64,000 nucleotides of DNA from Cellulosimicrobium cellulans (lineage in GTDB: Bacteria > Actinomycetota > Actinomycetes > Actinomycetales > Cellulomonadaceae): assembly GCF_016907755.1 (NCBI RefSeq), contig NZ_JAFBCN010000001.1, positions 2,852,001 through 2,916,000 on the forward strand, read 5' to 3'. Made by a program: the position numbers and the translations under genes. This document shows, piece after piece, positions 1-8,294 of the stretch. The notes under the pieces are model-generated. The model did not search any database. It saw only the letters and a list, made by a program, of their open reading frames with translations, and was not told the DNA's origin. Within the stretch, counting starts at the first letter, position 1; each line of letters begins with the position of its first letter.

Positions 1-747
1 GTAGCGGACCTGGTTCGTCGTGACGGTGGTCGCGGGCCCGGCCTCGACCCGCTTCGGCATCCCCGCCGGGTGGCCGATGATCGCGAGCATGTCGCCGACG
101 GCCGGGTTGCCGGTCGCGACGGCGGTGAACCCGTAGGTGTTCCCCGGGTTGCCGCCCACGCGCACGACCGCCATGTCGAGCCCGCCGAGGCGGTACTCGA
201 CGAGCGCGAGGATCGGGAAGCTCACCTCGGTGCGCAGCACCCCGCCAGGGTCCACCTGGTAGAGCACGTTGATGTGCATGCTCGTCGCGATCTGCTGCGG
301 CGTGACGACCTGCATCGAGCCGTTCTGGCGGGGCAGGACCCACCCGTCGGCGCTCTGGTCGAACAGGTGCCCGCACGTGAGCACCAGGTCCGGGGCGATG
401 AGCGTGCCGCTGCCCCAGCGGACGCCGTCGACGTTGCCGGGGTTGGTGAAGACGCCGCCGAGCCCGGTGTTCCACTGCACCTGGACGGCCTGCTTCTGGT
501 GGGCGTTCACGTACGCCTGCGTGACGCCCAGGGTGCCGTCGTACTGCTCGACGGGCTGGGAGTCGTCGGTGGCGCCGCAGATGGACTCGAGCATCTCGGA
601 GTACGTGGGCTCGTCGCCCGCGATGGACTCGAGCGTCAGCGGGATCCGCTCGGGGAGCGGCGGGTAGAGCGCGTCGACGGTGTCCGGCGTCTCCGGCACC
701 TCGCGCCGGGTCGGCTTCCGGGACGTCGACTTCCTGGTTCCAGGCAT
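1..747 (-). CDS. Trypsin-like serine protease, no signal peptide, C-terminus outside window
   Basis: The first 249 residues of a chymotrypsin-fold (S1-type) peptidase are visible; the frame is open to the window edge. The catalytic His lies in LTCGH (His127) and the Asp in GGLDMAVVRV (Asp191). The Ser motif (GDSG) would lie beyond position 1. A GHPAGMPKRV segment around residues 225-234 is the loop that usually precedes it. The start ATG at 747 follows GAGGGGG. The N-terminus (MPGTRKSTSRKPTRRE) is basic but has no hydrophobic core, so no Sec or Tat signal is seen and the enzyme may be cytoplasmic. About 90 residues precede the protease core. Family is fairly sure; substrate unknown. Confidence 0.8.
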   Translation of the reverse strand, partial: MPGTRKSTSRKPTRREVPETPDTVDALYPPLPERIPLTLESIAGDEPTYSEMLESICGATDDSQPVEQYDGTLGVTQAYVNAHQKQAVQVQWNTGLGGVFTNPGNVDGVRWGSGTLIAPDLVLTCGHLFDQSADGWVLPRQNGSMQVVTPQQIATSMHINVLYQVDPGGVLRTEVSFPILALVEYRLGGLDMAVVRVGGNPGNTYGFTAVATGNPAVGDMLAIIGHPAGMPKRVEAGPATTVTTNQVRY

Positions 748-904
748 CGGGTTCCCCCTCGGTTCGGTCCCCCTGCACCTGGAGGGAGGTGGGGGCGGGC
801 CTGCTCGTGCGGGGTGGGAGCGGGTGAAGCACGCGGGTCGAGCGGCCGCCCGCCGAGCGGCCGGAGCGCACCCCGCGACGGCGAGGAGCGCCCCGGCCGA
901 CGCG

Positions 905-1321
905 TCAGCGGCTCGCCACGACGTCGAGCACCCAGGTCACGCCGAACCGGTCCGTGAGCATCCCGTACAGCGGCGCCCAGTCGGACGACGCGAGCGGCGC
1001 GACGACGGTCGCGCCCTCGACGAGCGCGTCCCAGTAGCCGCGGACCTCCTCGACGTCGTCGCCGCGCACGGAGACGAAGAACGGCGCCTCGCCCGGGCTC
1101 CAGGGTCGTCCCGCCGGGACGTCGTAGGCCATCACGCGGAAGCCGCTCGACGCGCTGACCTGACCCCAGACGACGAGGTCGGCCTCGGCCGGGTCCGGCG
1201 CCTGGCCCAGGTCGCCGTACGTGGTGAGGACGAGGTCGCCGCCGAACACGGCGCGGTAGTGCTCGAGCGCGGCGCGGGCGTCGCCGCGGAAGTTGAGGTG
1301 CGGGGTGGTCTGGACGGACAT
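905..1321 (-). CDS. VOC (glyoxalase/PhnB-like) family protein
   Basis: A 138-residue single-domain VOC protein of the PhnB/3-demethylubiquinone-methyltransferase-like group: N-terminal HLNFRGDARAALEHYRAVFGG is the typical opening beta-alpha unit, and the C-terminal DRFGVTWVLDV strand closes it. The start ATG at 1321 has GAAGGAG seven bases upstream; the frame continues open further upstream but without comparable support. It is transcribed away from the WYL regulator at 1459, across an intergenic region with a perfect inverted repeat. These proteins are metal-binding or substrate-binding; no reaction can be assigned. Confidence 0.85.
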   Translation of the reverse strand: MSVQTTPHLNFRGDARAALEHYRAVFGGDLVLTTYGDLGQAPDPAEADLVVWGQVSASSGFRVMAYDVPAGRPWSPGEAPFFVSVRGDDVEEVRGYWDALVEGATVVAPLASSDWAPLYGMLTDRFGVTWVLDVVASR

Positions 1322-1416
1322 GACGTCTCCTTCGGGTCGGTCGTCGGGCCGCGGGTCGCGGTGCCCCGAGCTCCCGGGCTCGCCGCCCGGGCTCATGACG
1401 ACGACTCTCTCCGTCA

Positions 1417-1439
1417 ATGCGGACGGATAGCGTCCGCAT
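1417..1439. promoter_or_regulatory. Perfect inverted repeat, candidate operator of the WYL regulator
   Basis: ATGCGGACG (1417-1425) and CGTCCGCAT (1431-1439) are exact reverse complements separated by GATAG. The site lies between the divergent VOC (start 1321) and regulator (start 1459) genes, 20 bp before the regulator start. Autoregulation plus control of the VOC gene is inferred from layout. Confidence 0.6.
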
Positions 1440-1458
1440 GGTGCGCGAGCATGGGAGC

Positions 1459-2463
1459 ATGACCGAGACGTCGCGCCGGACCCTCCTCCTGCTCGCGCTC
1501 CTCCAGGCGCGCCCGGACCGCACCGGCCCGGAGCTCGCGGACCGGCTCGGCGTCGACCCCCGGACCGTCCGTCGCGACGTCGAGCGCCTGCGCGACCTCG
1601 GCTACCGGGTCGTCGCCACGCGCGGCCGCGACGGCGGGTACCGGCTGGACGCCGGCGCGGAGCTCCCTCCCCTGCTGTTCGACGACGAGCAGGTCGTCGC
1701 GCTCGCCGTGGCGCTGCGCACCGTCGCGGTGAGCGGGACCGGCGACGCGATCGCGGAAGCGTCCGTGCGGGCGCTGACGACCGTGCGCCAGGTGCTGCCC
1801 GCGCGGCTGCGCCACCGGGTCGACGCCGTCGACGTCGCACCGGTCCCCGCCGGCCCCGGTCGTCCCACGCCCGCGGTGGACCTCGACGTGCTGCTCGCGG
1901 TGAGCGCCGCCACGCGACGCCACGAGGTGCTGCGGCTCGACCACGCCGCGCCGGGCTCGGCGGACGAGGGGGACTCCCCGAGTACGCCCGCGGCGCCGCG
2001 CCGGGTGGAGCCGCACTACGTCGTCGTGCGCGACGGCCGCTGGTACCTCCTCGCGTGGGACCTGGGCCGCGACGACTGGCGCACGTTCCGCCTCGACCGG
2101 ACGACGCCGCGCGTCCCGACCGGGCCGCGCTTCACACCCCGCGAGGTGCCGGGCGGGGACGCCGGCGCGTTCGTCGCGGCCCGCTTCGCGGGCAACGAGC
2201 GGGCGCACGCCCCGGGGTGGCCGTGCACGGGGTGGATCGAGCTCGCGGCGCCCGCCTCCGCCGTCGCGCCGTTCGCCGAGGACGGCACGGTCGAGGCGCT
2301 CGGCCCCGACCGGTGCCGGGTCGGGCTGGGCTCGTGGTCCTGGGCCGGGCTCGCCGCGCGCGTCGCGGCGTTCGACGCCGACGTCCTCGCTGCCGGGCCG
2401 GCCGAGCTCGTCACGGCGTGCGCGACCGCGGCGGCACGGCTCGACCTTCTCGGGCAGCGGTAG
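1459..2463 (+). CDS. WYL-domain transcriptional regulator (YafY/DeoR type)
   Basis: A 334-residue protein with an N-terminal winged HTH (residues about 1-60, with VDPRTVRRDVERLRDLGY and the wing GRDGGYRL) and a WYL domain around residues 165-235 (VVVRDGRWYLLAWDLGRDDWRTFRLDR), followed by a WCX-like tail. The start ATG at 1459 is preceded by GGGAG; an in-frame ATG at 1417 lies inside the inverted repeat and is less likely. WYL domains sense ligands, often nucleic acids or small metabolites. Divergent from the VOC gene, which is its probable target. A second pair of this kind lies at 10.65-12.15 kb. Confidence 0.9.
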   Translation: MTETSRRTLLLLALLQARPDRTGPELADRLGVDPRTVRRDVERLRDLGYRVVATRGRDGGYRLDAGAELPPLLFDDEQVVALAVALRTVAVSGTGDAIAEASVRALTTVRQVLPARLRHRVDAVDVAPVPAGPGRPTPAVDLDVLLAVSAATRRHEVLRLDHAAPGSADEGDSPSTPAAPRRVEPHYVVVRDGRWYLLAWDLGRDDWRTFRLDRTTPRVPTGPRFTPREVPGGDAGAFVAARFAGNERAHAPGWPCTGWIELAAPASAVAPFAEDGTVEALGPDRCRVGLGSWSWAGLAARVAAFDADVLAAGPAELVTACATAAARLDLLGQR

Positions 2464-2489
2464 CAGGGCACGTCCGGCGCGCACGTGCG

Positions 2490-3353
2490 TCAGACGCGGG
2501 CGTCCGCCGCGAGGTCCTGCGTGCCGAGCACGCCGAGCAGGCGGATCCGCTCCGCCGCCTCCGTCCCGGGCGCGGCGGTGAGCACGAGCAGGACCTGCTG
2601 CTGGTCCTCGGTGAGCAGCGCCTGGCAGTCGACCTCGATCTCGCCCACCACCGGGTGCACCAGCACCTTGTGGTCGACGAACCGGCGCGCGACCTCCTGC
2701 CGGTCCCACAGCGCGTCGAACTCCGGGCTCGTGCGCCGCAGCTCCCGGGCCAGGCGCCCGGCACGCGAGTCCTGACCGAGCACGGCGACGGCGGAGCGCA
2801 GCCCCGCGACGAGCGCGCGGCCCTGCCGGTCGCGGTCGTCCGCCGGGTAGATCGCGCGGGCCGCCTCGGGGTGGGCGAACCACCGGTAGATCTCGCTGCG
2901 GTCCCAGCCCGAGTACGCCGTCGCGTCGCCGTAGAGCGCACGGGCCAGGTCGTTCTGGGCGAGGGCCTCCCCGAGCGGGTTGAGGATCAGCGCGGGGGTG
3001 TCGCCGAGGCGGTCGAGCACGCGTCGGAGCGCGGGCGCGACGTGGCCGGGATCGGTCGCCCGGTCGGGGACGCCGTGCCCCGCGACCCGGAAGAGGTAGT
3101 CGCGCTCGTCGTCGGACAGGCGCAGCGCCCGCGCGATCGACGCGAGCATCTGCGTGCTGGGCTGCGGACCTCGCTGCTGCTCCAGCCGCGTGTAGTAGTC
3201 CGTCGACATGAGCGCGAGCTGCGCCACCTCCTCGCGGCGCAATCCCGGTGCCCGACGGCGCAGCCCGGGCGGGAGGCCGACGTCGCCCGGCTGCAGCGCC
3301 TCCCGGTGGCGGCGGAGGAAGTCGGCGAGCGCGGCACGGTCCATGCCTCTCAT
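2490..3353 (-). CDS. XRE-family regulator with MmyB-like ligand-binding domain
   Basis: A 287-residue protein. The N-terminal XRE HTH spans about residues 10-85 (RREEVAQLALMSTDYYTRLEQQRG is its core). The C-terminal part (about 105-270) matches the MmyB ligand-binding domain, a PAS-like fold that may bind a fatty-acid-like ligand. The features used are LNPLGEALAQNDLARALYG and the VDHKVLVHPVVGEIEVDC strand pair. The start is either ATG 3353 or ATG 3344; neither has a strong ribosome site. It is divergent from the SDR gene at 3446, a very common actinobacterial pairing, so it probably represses that gene. Confidence 0.88.
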   Translation of the reverse strand: MRGMDRAALADFLRRHREALQPGDVGLPPGLRRRAPGLRREEVAQLALMSTDYYTRLEQQRGPQPSTQMLASIARALRLSDDERDYLFRVAGHGVPDRATDPGHVAPALRRVLDRLGDTPALILNPLGEALAQNDLARALYGDATAYSGWDRSEIYRWFAHPEAARAIYPADDRDRQGRALVAGLRSAVAVLGQDSRAGRLARELRRTSPEFDALWDRQEVARRFVDHKVLVHPVVGEIEVDCQALLTEDQQQVLLVLTAAPGTEAAERIRLLGVLGTQDLAADARV

Positions 3354-3445
3354 CGTCCGGGGTGCGCGGCGCGCGTGCCAGGGATCGCCGGTCCCCCGTT
3401 CGACGGACTCTGCCGCGCCGCCCGCACCGCGCCCAGGATCGAGGC

Positions 3446-4210
3446 ATGGACATCACGAACAGCACCGTCTTCATCCCCGGCGCGACGAGCGGCATCGGCC
3501 TGGCGCTCGCGGTCGCGCTCCACGAGCAGGGCAGCACCGTCGTCGTCGGCGGCCGCCGCGCCGCGCTGCTGGACCAGATCGCGGCCGAGCACCCTGGCCT
3601 CGACACCGTGCGCATCGACACGACCGACCCGGAGAGCATCGCCTCCGCCGCGAAGGAGGTGCTCGAGCGCCACCCCGACCTCGACACGCTCGTCGCCATG
3701 GCGGGCATCATGCGCGCCGAGGACTGGCACCACCCCGAGGGGTTCCTCGACACCGCCGAGGAGATCGTCACGACGAACGTGCTCGGGCCGATCCGCCTCG
3801 TCGGCGCGTTCGTCGAGCACCTGCAGACCCGGCCGCGCGCGACGATCGTCACGGTGTCGTCCGGGCTCGCGTTCGCGCCGCTCGCCGTCACCCCGACGTA
3901 CGACGCGTCCAAGGCCGCGATCCACATGCTCAGCGAGGCGCTGCGCCTCCAGCTCGCGGACACGAGCGTCGACGTCGTCGAGCTCGTCCCTCCGTCCGTC
4001 GCGACCGACCTCATGCCCGGCCAGCGCGAGAGCGCCGTCGCCATGCCGCTCGACGAGTTCGTCACCGAGGTCGTGGACCTGCTGCGCACGCAGCCCGACG
4101 CACCCGAGGTCCTCGTCGAGCGCGTGAAGTTCCTCCGGTACGGCGAGGCGCGCGGCGACTACGACGAGGTCGTGCGCGTGCTCAACGCGTCGGACCCGCA
4201 CGGCCGCTGA
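3446..4210 (+). CDS. SDR-family NAD(P)-dependent oxidoreductase
   Basis: A 254-residue classical-type short-chain dehydrogenase. The nucleotide-binding loop is GATSGIGLALA (residues 12-22). GGRR near 35-38 suggests NADP preference. The catalytic Ser is in VSSG, and the Tyr/Lys are in YDASK. The C-terminal segment has DltE-like character. The start ATG at 3446 follows GGATCGAGG. Substrate is unknown. The divergent MmyB-type regulator upstream is the likely controller. The gene is convergent with the small membrane protein at 4226, with only 15 bp between stops. Confidence 0.9.
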   Translation: MDITNSTVFIPGATSGIGLALAVALHEQGSTVVVGGRRAALLDQIAAEHPGLDTVRIDTTDPESIASAAKEVLERHPDLDTLVAMAGIMRAEDWHHPEGFLDTAEEIVTTNVLGPIRLVGAFVEHLQTRPRATIVTVSSGLAFAPLAVTPTYDASKAAIHMLSEALRLQLADTSVDVVELVPPSVATDLMPGQRESAVAMPLDEFVTEVVDLLRTQPDAPEVLVERVKFLRYGEARGDYDEVVRVLNASDPHGR

Positions 4211-4225
4211 GGCCGGGCGCCGGGC

Positions 4226-4816
4226 TCACCCGGCCAACGACATCACGACGACGCCCACCCCGAGGACCGCGTCCAGCGCGCAGCAGAACTCGGCGAGGGT
4301 CGAGGCGACCACGCGGCGGGCACGCAGGTGGTGCACGTCCCACGCCGCATGTCCGAGGAGCCCGGCGCCCACGACCAGCCCGGCCCACGGCTGCCCGAGC
4401 AGCGCGACGGCCACGGCGGCACCGACGACGACGGCCATCGCCGCCGCCTGCAGCGGCAGGCCCCACCCGGGCCGGACCCTGCCGCGGACCAGCCCGTAGA
4501 CCCCCACCACCACGACGAGCGCGAGCAGCGCCCAGAACGGGTCGAACCCGGGGACGGCGAACCCGACGCCGAGGAGCACGAACGTCAGGCCGAACAGCGG
4601 CCAGGCGGCCGATCTCCGGCCCAGCGCCGCGGCGCCGAGGTAGACGAAGCCCGCCGCGGTGAGCACCTGCGCGACCTGCGCCGGGTCGGACACCCCGAAC
4701 CAGAACGCGGCCGCGAGCGCCGCCCCGAAGGCGATCCCGGCGACGGTCGGCCACCGCGCCGGCCATGCGGACGCCCGGGGCGGCTGCTGGACCGCGGCGT
4801 GCTCGGCGGCGGTCAC
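4226..4816 (-). CDS. Polytopic membrane protein, function unknown
   Basis: A 196-residue protein with about six hydrophobic helices (for example VAGIAFGAALAAAFWFGV and FWALLALVVVVGVYGLV). A conserved-looking HAAWDVHHLRARR segment lies before the last helix, followed by FCCALDAVLG. The start GTG at 4816 overlaps the TGA of the tetR gene (GTGA, 4813-4816), so the two are translationally coupled. I do not recognise a specific family. The position in a TetR operon opposite a drug exporter suggests an envelope or stress role (inference). Confidence 0.7.
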   Translation of the reverse strand: MTAAEHAAVQQPPRASAWPARWPTVAGIAFGAALAAAFWFGVSDPAQVAQVLTAAGFVYLGAAALGRRSAAWPLFGLTFVLLGVGFAVPGFDPFWALLALVVVVGVYGLVRGRVRPGWGLPLQAAAMAVVVGAAVAVALLGQPWAGLVVGAGLLGHAAWDVHHLRARRVVASTLAEFCCALDAVLGVGVVVMSLAG

Positions 4817-5436
4817 GACGTCGCCCCGTCGGGCACGTGCGGGACCGGCTGACCGGGCGGGGTGAAGGCCGCCAGGACGGTCGCGGCGATGGTGGCGGCC
4901 GCGTCGTCGGGCGCGAGGCGACCCGCCTCGATCTCCGCCGCGGCGCCGTGCATCACGCGGTGGAGCGTCCCGACCAGCCACGAGGCGGGCAGGTCCGTCC
5001 GGAACGCCCCGGCCTTGCGGCCCCGCTCGACGAGGCGCTCGACGCGGGTCGCGGGTCGCTCGTGGAGCTCGAGCATCCGCTCGGGCGAGAGGACCTCGGT
5101 CGCCGCGGTCATGAGGGCGCCGATCTGGACGATCGTCAGCCAGCTCTGCCGGACGAGGCGGACCAGCGCCTCGCGCGGGTCGCCGGACAGGTCCAGCGCG
5201 TCGAGCGCCTCGTCGCCCTCCTCGATCGCGCGGGCGACCACGGCGTCGACGAGCTCGGCGCGGCCGGCGAAGTGCCCGTAGAGGGTGACCCTGCCGACGC
5301 CCGCGGCCTTCGCGATCTCCGCGATGCTCGCGTCGGGGTCGCGGCTCAGGCGGACGGCGGCGGCGTCCAGGATCGCCTGGACGTTGCGGCGGGCGTCGGC
5401 CCGCTTGGCCTGGTGCTGGGTGGCGTTGCTCGGCAT
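4813..5436 (-). CDS. TetR/AcrR family transcriptional repressor
   Basis: A 207-residue TetR regulator. The HTH is at about residues 15-60 (SIAEIAKAAGVGRVTLYGHFAGRAELVDAVV region, with the family hallmark GRVTLYGHF), followed by a helical ligand domain. The start ATG at 5436 has a strong GGGAGG. It is divergent from the DHA2 exporter at 5521 with a perfect 16-bp inverted repeat in the 84-bp gap, the classical arrangement for a drug-sensing repressor. It is co-transcribed with the membrane gene downstream. Confidence 0.92.
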   Translation of the reverse strand: MPSNATQHQAKRADARRNVQAILDAAAVRLSRDPDASIAEIAKAAGVGRVTLYGHFAGRAELVDAVVARAIEEGDEALDALDLSGDPREALVRLVRQSWLTIVQIGALMTAATEVLSPERMLELHERPATRVERLVERGRKAGAFRTDLPASWLVGTLHRVMHGAAAEIEAGRLAPDDAAATIAATVLAAFTPPGQPVPHVPDGATS

Positions 5437-5489
5437 GAAGACCTCCCTTGTCGAACACCACTGTACGAGTTAACGTGGCCGCGTCAACC

Positions 5490-5505
5490 CGAACACGCAT
5501 GTTCG
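5490..5505. promoter_or_regulatory. Candidate TetR operator between repressor and exporter
   Basis: CGAACA (5490-5495) and TGTTCG (5500-5505) are perfect inverted arms around CGCA, ending 15 bp before the exporter ATG. A further half-site, GTCGAACA, is at 5450-5457 near the repressor start, and a GTTAAC palindrome is at 5469-5474. Binding here would block both divergent promoters. Confidence 0.65.
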
Positions 5506-5520
5506 ACTTGAGGAGCCGCC

Positions 5521-6978
5521 ATGACGGACCACGACCTGGACGTCGCCAGCCCACGCACGACCCCCGACCCGGCGCGGTGGCGGGTCCTCGCGCTGCTCGG
5601 GACCGCCCAGCTCATGCTCATCCTCGACATCACGGTCGTGACGATCGCGCTCCCGGCGATCGGGGACGACCTCGGGCTCGAGCGCGCCGCGCTCACCTGG
5701 GTCGTGAGCGCGTACACCCTCGCCTTCGGCGGGCTCATGCTGCTCGGCGGCCGGCTCGCGGACCGGTTCGGTTCGCGGCGGCTCGTCCTGACCGGGCTGA
5801 CGATCTTCACGCTCGCCTCGCTCGCGACCGGGCTCGCGACCGGCCCGGCGCTGCTGCTGGCGGGTCGGGTCGCCCAGGGCGTCGGCGCCGCGCTGCTCTC
5901 CCCCGCCGCGCTCTCGGCGGTCGTCACGACGTTCGACGGCGAGGAGCGCAACCGGGCGCTCGGCGTCTGGTCCGCGCTGAGCGGCGGCGGGGCGGCGCTG
6001 GGCGTCCTGCTCGGAGGCCTGCTCACCGGTGGCCCGGGCTGGCCGTGGATCTTCTTCGTCAACGTCCCCCTCGGGCTCGCGCTCCTCGCCGCGCTGCTCC
6101 GGCTCCTCCCTGCGGGTCCCGTCGGCTCCCACCGCCGTCGGCTCGACCTGCTCGGCGCGGCGCTGGTGACCGCGGCGACGGGCTCCGTCCTCTTCGCGCT
6201 CATCGGAGCGGGCGACCGGGGCTGGTCCGACGCCACCACGGTGCTCTGGCTCGTGGCCGGCCTGGTGCTCTACCTCGTGTTCGCGCTGTGGCAGCGCGCA
6301 GCCGCCGCGCCGCTCATGGACCTGCGACTGCTGGTCCGTCGCCCCGTCCGAGCGGGCACGTTCCTCGTCCTCGTGGCGACCGCGCTCATGATCGCCGTGT
6401 TCTTCCTCGGCTCGTTCCTGCTGCAGCGCGTCCATGACCTCGGCCCGATCGCCACCGGGATGCTCTTCCTCCCGGTGGCGGTGGCGACCATGGCCGGGTC
6501 CCAGCTCGCGGGCACGTTCCTCGGGAGGACGGGCGCCCGGGCGATGACGCTCACCGCGGCGCTCGTGGTCGCCGCGGGCCTCGCGCTGCCCGCGCTCGTC
6601 CCCGGGGTCGCCGCCGCCGTCACCGGGATGGTGGTCGGGTCCGCCGGGATCGGCGCGCTCTTCGTCGTGGCGTCGGCCACCGCGCTCGGCCAGGTCGCGC
6701 CGCACGAGGCGGGCATCGCGTCCGGCATCGTGAGCACGTTCCACGAGCTCGGCGCGGCGCTCGGCGCCGCCGTCATCTCGAGCGTCGCGGCGGCAGGCAT
6801 CGCGGACGGCTCGGTCCAGGGGATCGAGGCAGGCTTCGGGTTCGCGGCCGTCGTCGCGCTCGTCACCGGTGCCCTGGCGCTCGCACTCCTCCCGGCGCGG
6901 CGACCGACCACGAGCACCGACCCGGGTACGGACGCCGCCGCGCGGACGGGCGAACCCGGGCCGAGTGACGGTTCGTAG
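5521..6978 (+). CDS. MFS multidrug exporter, DHA2 (EmrB/QacA) type
   Basis: A 485-residue proton-driven exporter. The DHA2 motif is in the first helix (LDITVVTIALPAI, about 36-48), motif A is GGRLADRFGSRR, and motif C-like glycines lie around ALSGGGAALGVLLGG. The length and hydrophobicity fit about 14 membrane helices, with a polar Thr/Asp-rich tail. The start ATG at 5521 follows GAGGAG. It is controlled by the divergent TetR. Substrate not predictable. Confidence 0.9.
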   Translation: MTDHDLDVASPRTTPDPARWRVLALLGTAQLMLILDITVVTIALPAIGDDLGLERAALTWVVSAYTLAFGGLMLLGGRLADRFGSRRLVLTGLTIFTLASLATGLATGPALLLAGRVAQGVGAALLSPAALSAVVTTFDGEERNRALGVWSALSGGGAALGVLLGGLLTGGPGWPWIFFVNVPLGLALLAALLRLLPAGPVGSHRRRLDLLGAALVTAATGSVLFALIGAGDRGWSDATTVLWLVAGLVLYLVFALWQRAAAAPLMDLRLLVRRPVRAGTFLVLVATALMIAVFFLGSFLLQRVHDLGPIATGMLFLPVAVATMAGSQLAGTFLGRTGARAMTLTAALVVAAGLALPALVPGVAAAVTGMVVGSAGIGALFVVASATALGQVAPHEAGIASGIVSTFHELGAALGAAVISSVAAAGIADGSVQGIEAGFGFAAVVALVTGALALALLPARRPTTSTDPGTDAAARTGEPGPSDGS

Positions 6979-7050
6979 GAGCGACGGGCGGGCGACGCCG
7001 GTCCCGCGCGCCGAGGGGTGCCCGGGCGAGAGGGGCGCTCGCGGAGCGGA

Positions 7051-7416
7051 TCAGGCGGTCGCGGCGGCCGGCGCGAGCGTGGCCGCGAGAACCTGCCACC
7101 GCTCGTCGGCGCGCACCCAGAGGCGCGTGTAGACCAACCGCGCGGACACCGCGGTGCCGCCCTGGACCGCCTCCACGGCCGCGACGAGCCGGGTCGCTCC
7201 CGTCGCGACGTCCTCCTGGACGTCGAGCGACTCCTCCTCCAGTCGGGTGATCCGCAGCGCACCCGAGCGGTAGCCCTCCAGGTCGTCCTCCTTGGAGAAG
7301 ACCGACCCGTCCGGGCCGGCGCCGACGCACCGCGGGTGCAGCAACGCGTCCAGGGCCTCGACGTCACCGGCCCGCTGGGCGGCCTGGAGCGCGTGCTCAG
7401 CAGCAAGAAGACTCAT
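7051..7416 (-). CDS. Nuclear transport factor 2-like (SnoaL/DUF4440) protein
   Basis: A 121-residue single-domain alpha+beta-cone protein. EHALQAAQRAGDVEALDALLHP is the N-terminal helix pair of DUF4440, and VSARLVYTRLWVRADERWQVLA is the closing beta strands. The start ATG at 7416 has no obvious ribosome site, so a leaderless mRNA is possible. Such proteins bind small ligands or catalyse isomerisation; no substrate can be assigned. It stands alone between the convergent exporter and the SCO1664 operon. Confidence 0.8.
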   Translation of the reverse strand: MSLLAAEHALQAAQRAGDVEALDALLHPRCVGAGPDGSVFSKEDDLEGYRSGALRITRLEEESLDVQEDVATGATRLVAAVEAVQGGTAVSARLVYTRLWVRADERWQVLAATLAPAAATA

Positions 7417-7466
7417 CGCGCGAGTCTACGCACCCCGACCTGCGGCTCGGCGCGGGGAGACACGCC

Positions 7467-8294
7467 TCAGAACAGCGGCCACGGCACGGCGGGCATGCCC
7501 CCCGTCGGGGCAGGGAACCGCGCCGCGCGCAGCAGCCGGTCGCAGCGCTCGGCGAGGGCGGTCACCTCGTCGGGAGCCAGAAGGTCTGCCAGGCGGCGAC
7601 CGAGGTCGCCGTCGTGGGCGGTCCCGTCGTCGGTGCTCCCGTCGCCGGTACCGAGGCCGGCGCGCACGCGCTCGACGCCCGCGAGCTCGTCGACGTCCAG
7701 GCTCTCTCCGAGCCAGCCCCACAGCACCGTCCGCAGCTTGGGCTCGACGTGGAAGGTGACGCCGTGGTCGACGCCGAGCCGACGTCCGTCGGGCAGCGGC
7801 AGCACGTGCCCGCCCTTGCGGTCGGCGTTGTTCACGATCGCGTCGAACACCGCCATGCGACGCAGCGCCGCCGTGTCCTCGTGGACGACGCTCACCGGAC
7901 GACCCTCGTCGTCGACGCCCTCCAGCACCGTCCGCACGCCGTCCCCCGGCACGTCGCCCGTCGGGACGACGTCGACCGGCGACTGCCCGCCGTCGACCTC
8001 CTGCCAGAGCTGCACCATGCCCGGACCCAGCGGTCCGTCACGCAACCACGTGCGCGGCACGATGCCCCAGCCGAGCATCTCGGACACGACGTACGCGGCG
8101 ACCTCCCGGGACGCCAGCGTGCCGTCCGGGAAGTCCCACAGCGGCTTCTCGCCCGCCACCGGCTTGTACACGACCTCGACCTCGTCGATCCGTGCCAGGA
8201 ACGTCGCGTTGGAGGCGGCGCGGATGCGTCCGACGATGTCGAGCGGCGCGGTGTCGGGCGGCGTCGTGGCGACGTCGTCGTGCGGGGTCGTCAC
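7467..8294 (-). CDS. SCO1664 family protein (conserved actinobacterial)
   Basis: A 275-residue protein of the SCO1664 family, third gene of a conserved actinobacterial trio. It has a phosphatidylinositol-kinase/HipA-like flavour: VVYKPVAGEKPLWDFPDGTL near residue 43, and FDAIVNNADRKGGHVL plus GVDHGVTFH, which resemble the catalytic HxxD/N and DxG region of protein or lipid kinases. The start GTG at 8294 overlaps the stop of the DUF3090 gene (GTGA). Biochemical role undetermined; a kinase-like fold is my inference. Confidence 0.85.
   Translation of the reverse strand: MTTPHDDVATTPPDTAPLDIVGRIRAASNATFLARIDEVEVVYKPVAGEKPLWDFPDGTLASREVAAYVVSEMLGWGIVPRTWLRDGPLGPGMVQLWQEVDGGQSPVDVVPTGDVPGDGVRTVLEGVDDEGRPVSVVHEDTAALRRMAVFDAIVNNADRKGGHVLPLPDGRRLGVDHGVTFHVEPKLRTVLWGWLGESLDVDELAGVERVRAGLGTGDGSTDDGTAHDGDLGRRLADLLAPDEVTALAERCDRLLRAARFPAPTGGMPAVPWPLF

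Noticed and set aside
1414-4089. An 891-codon open frame on the minus strand
   Set aside because: It runs antisense to the WYL and SDR genes and across the MmyB gene; its translation is Arg/Ala/Pro-rich with no domain, as expected from third-position GC bias.
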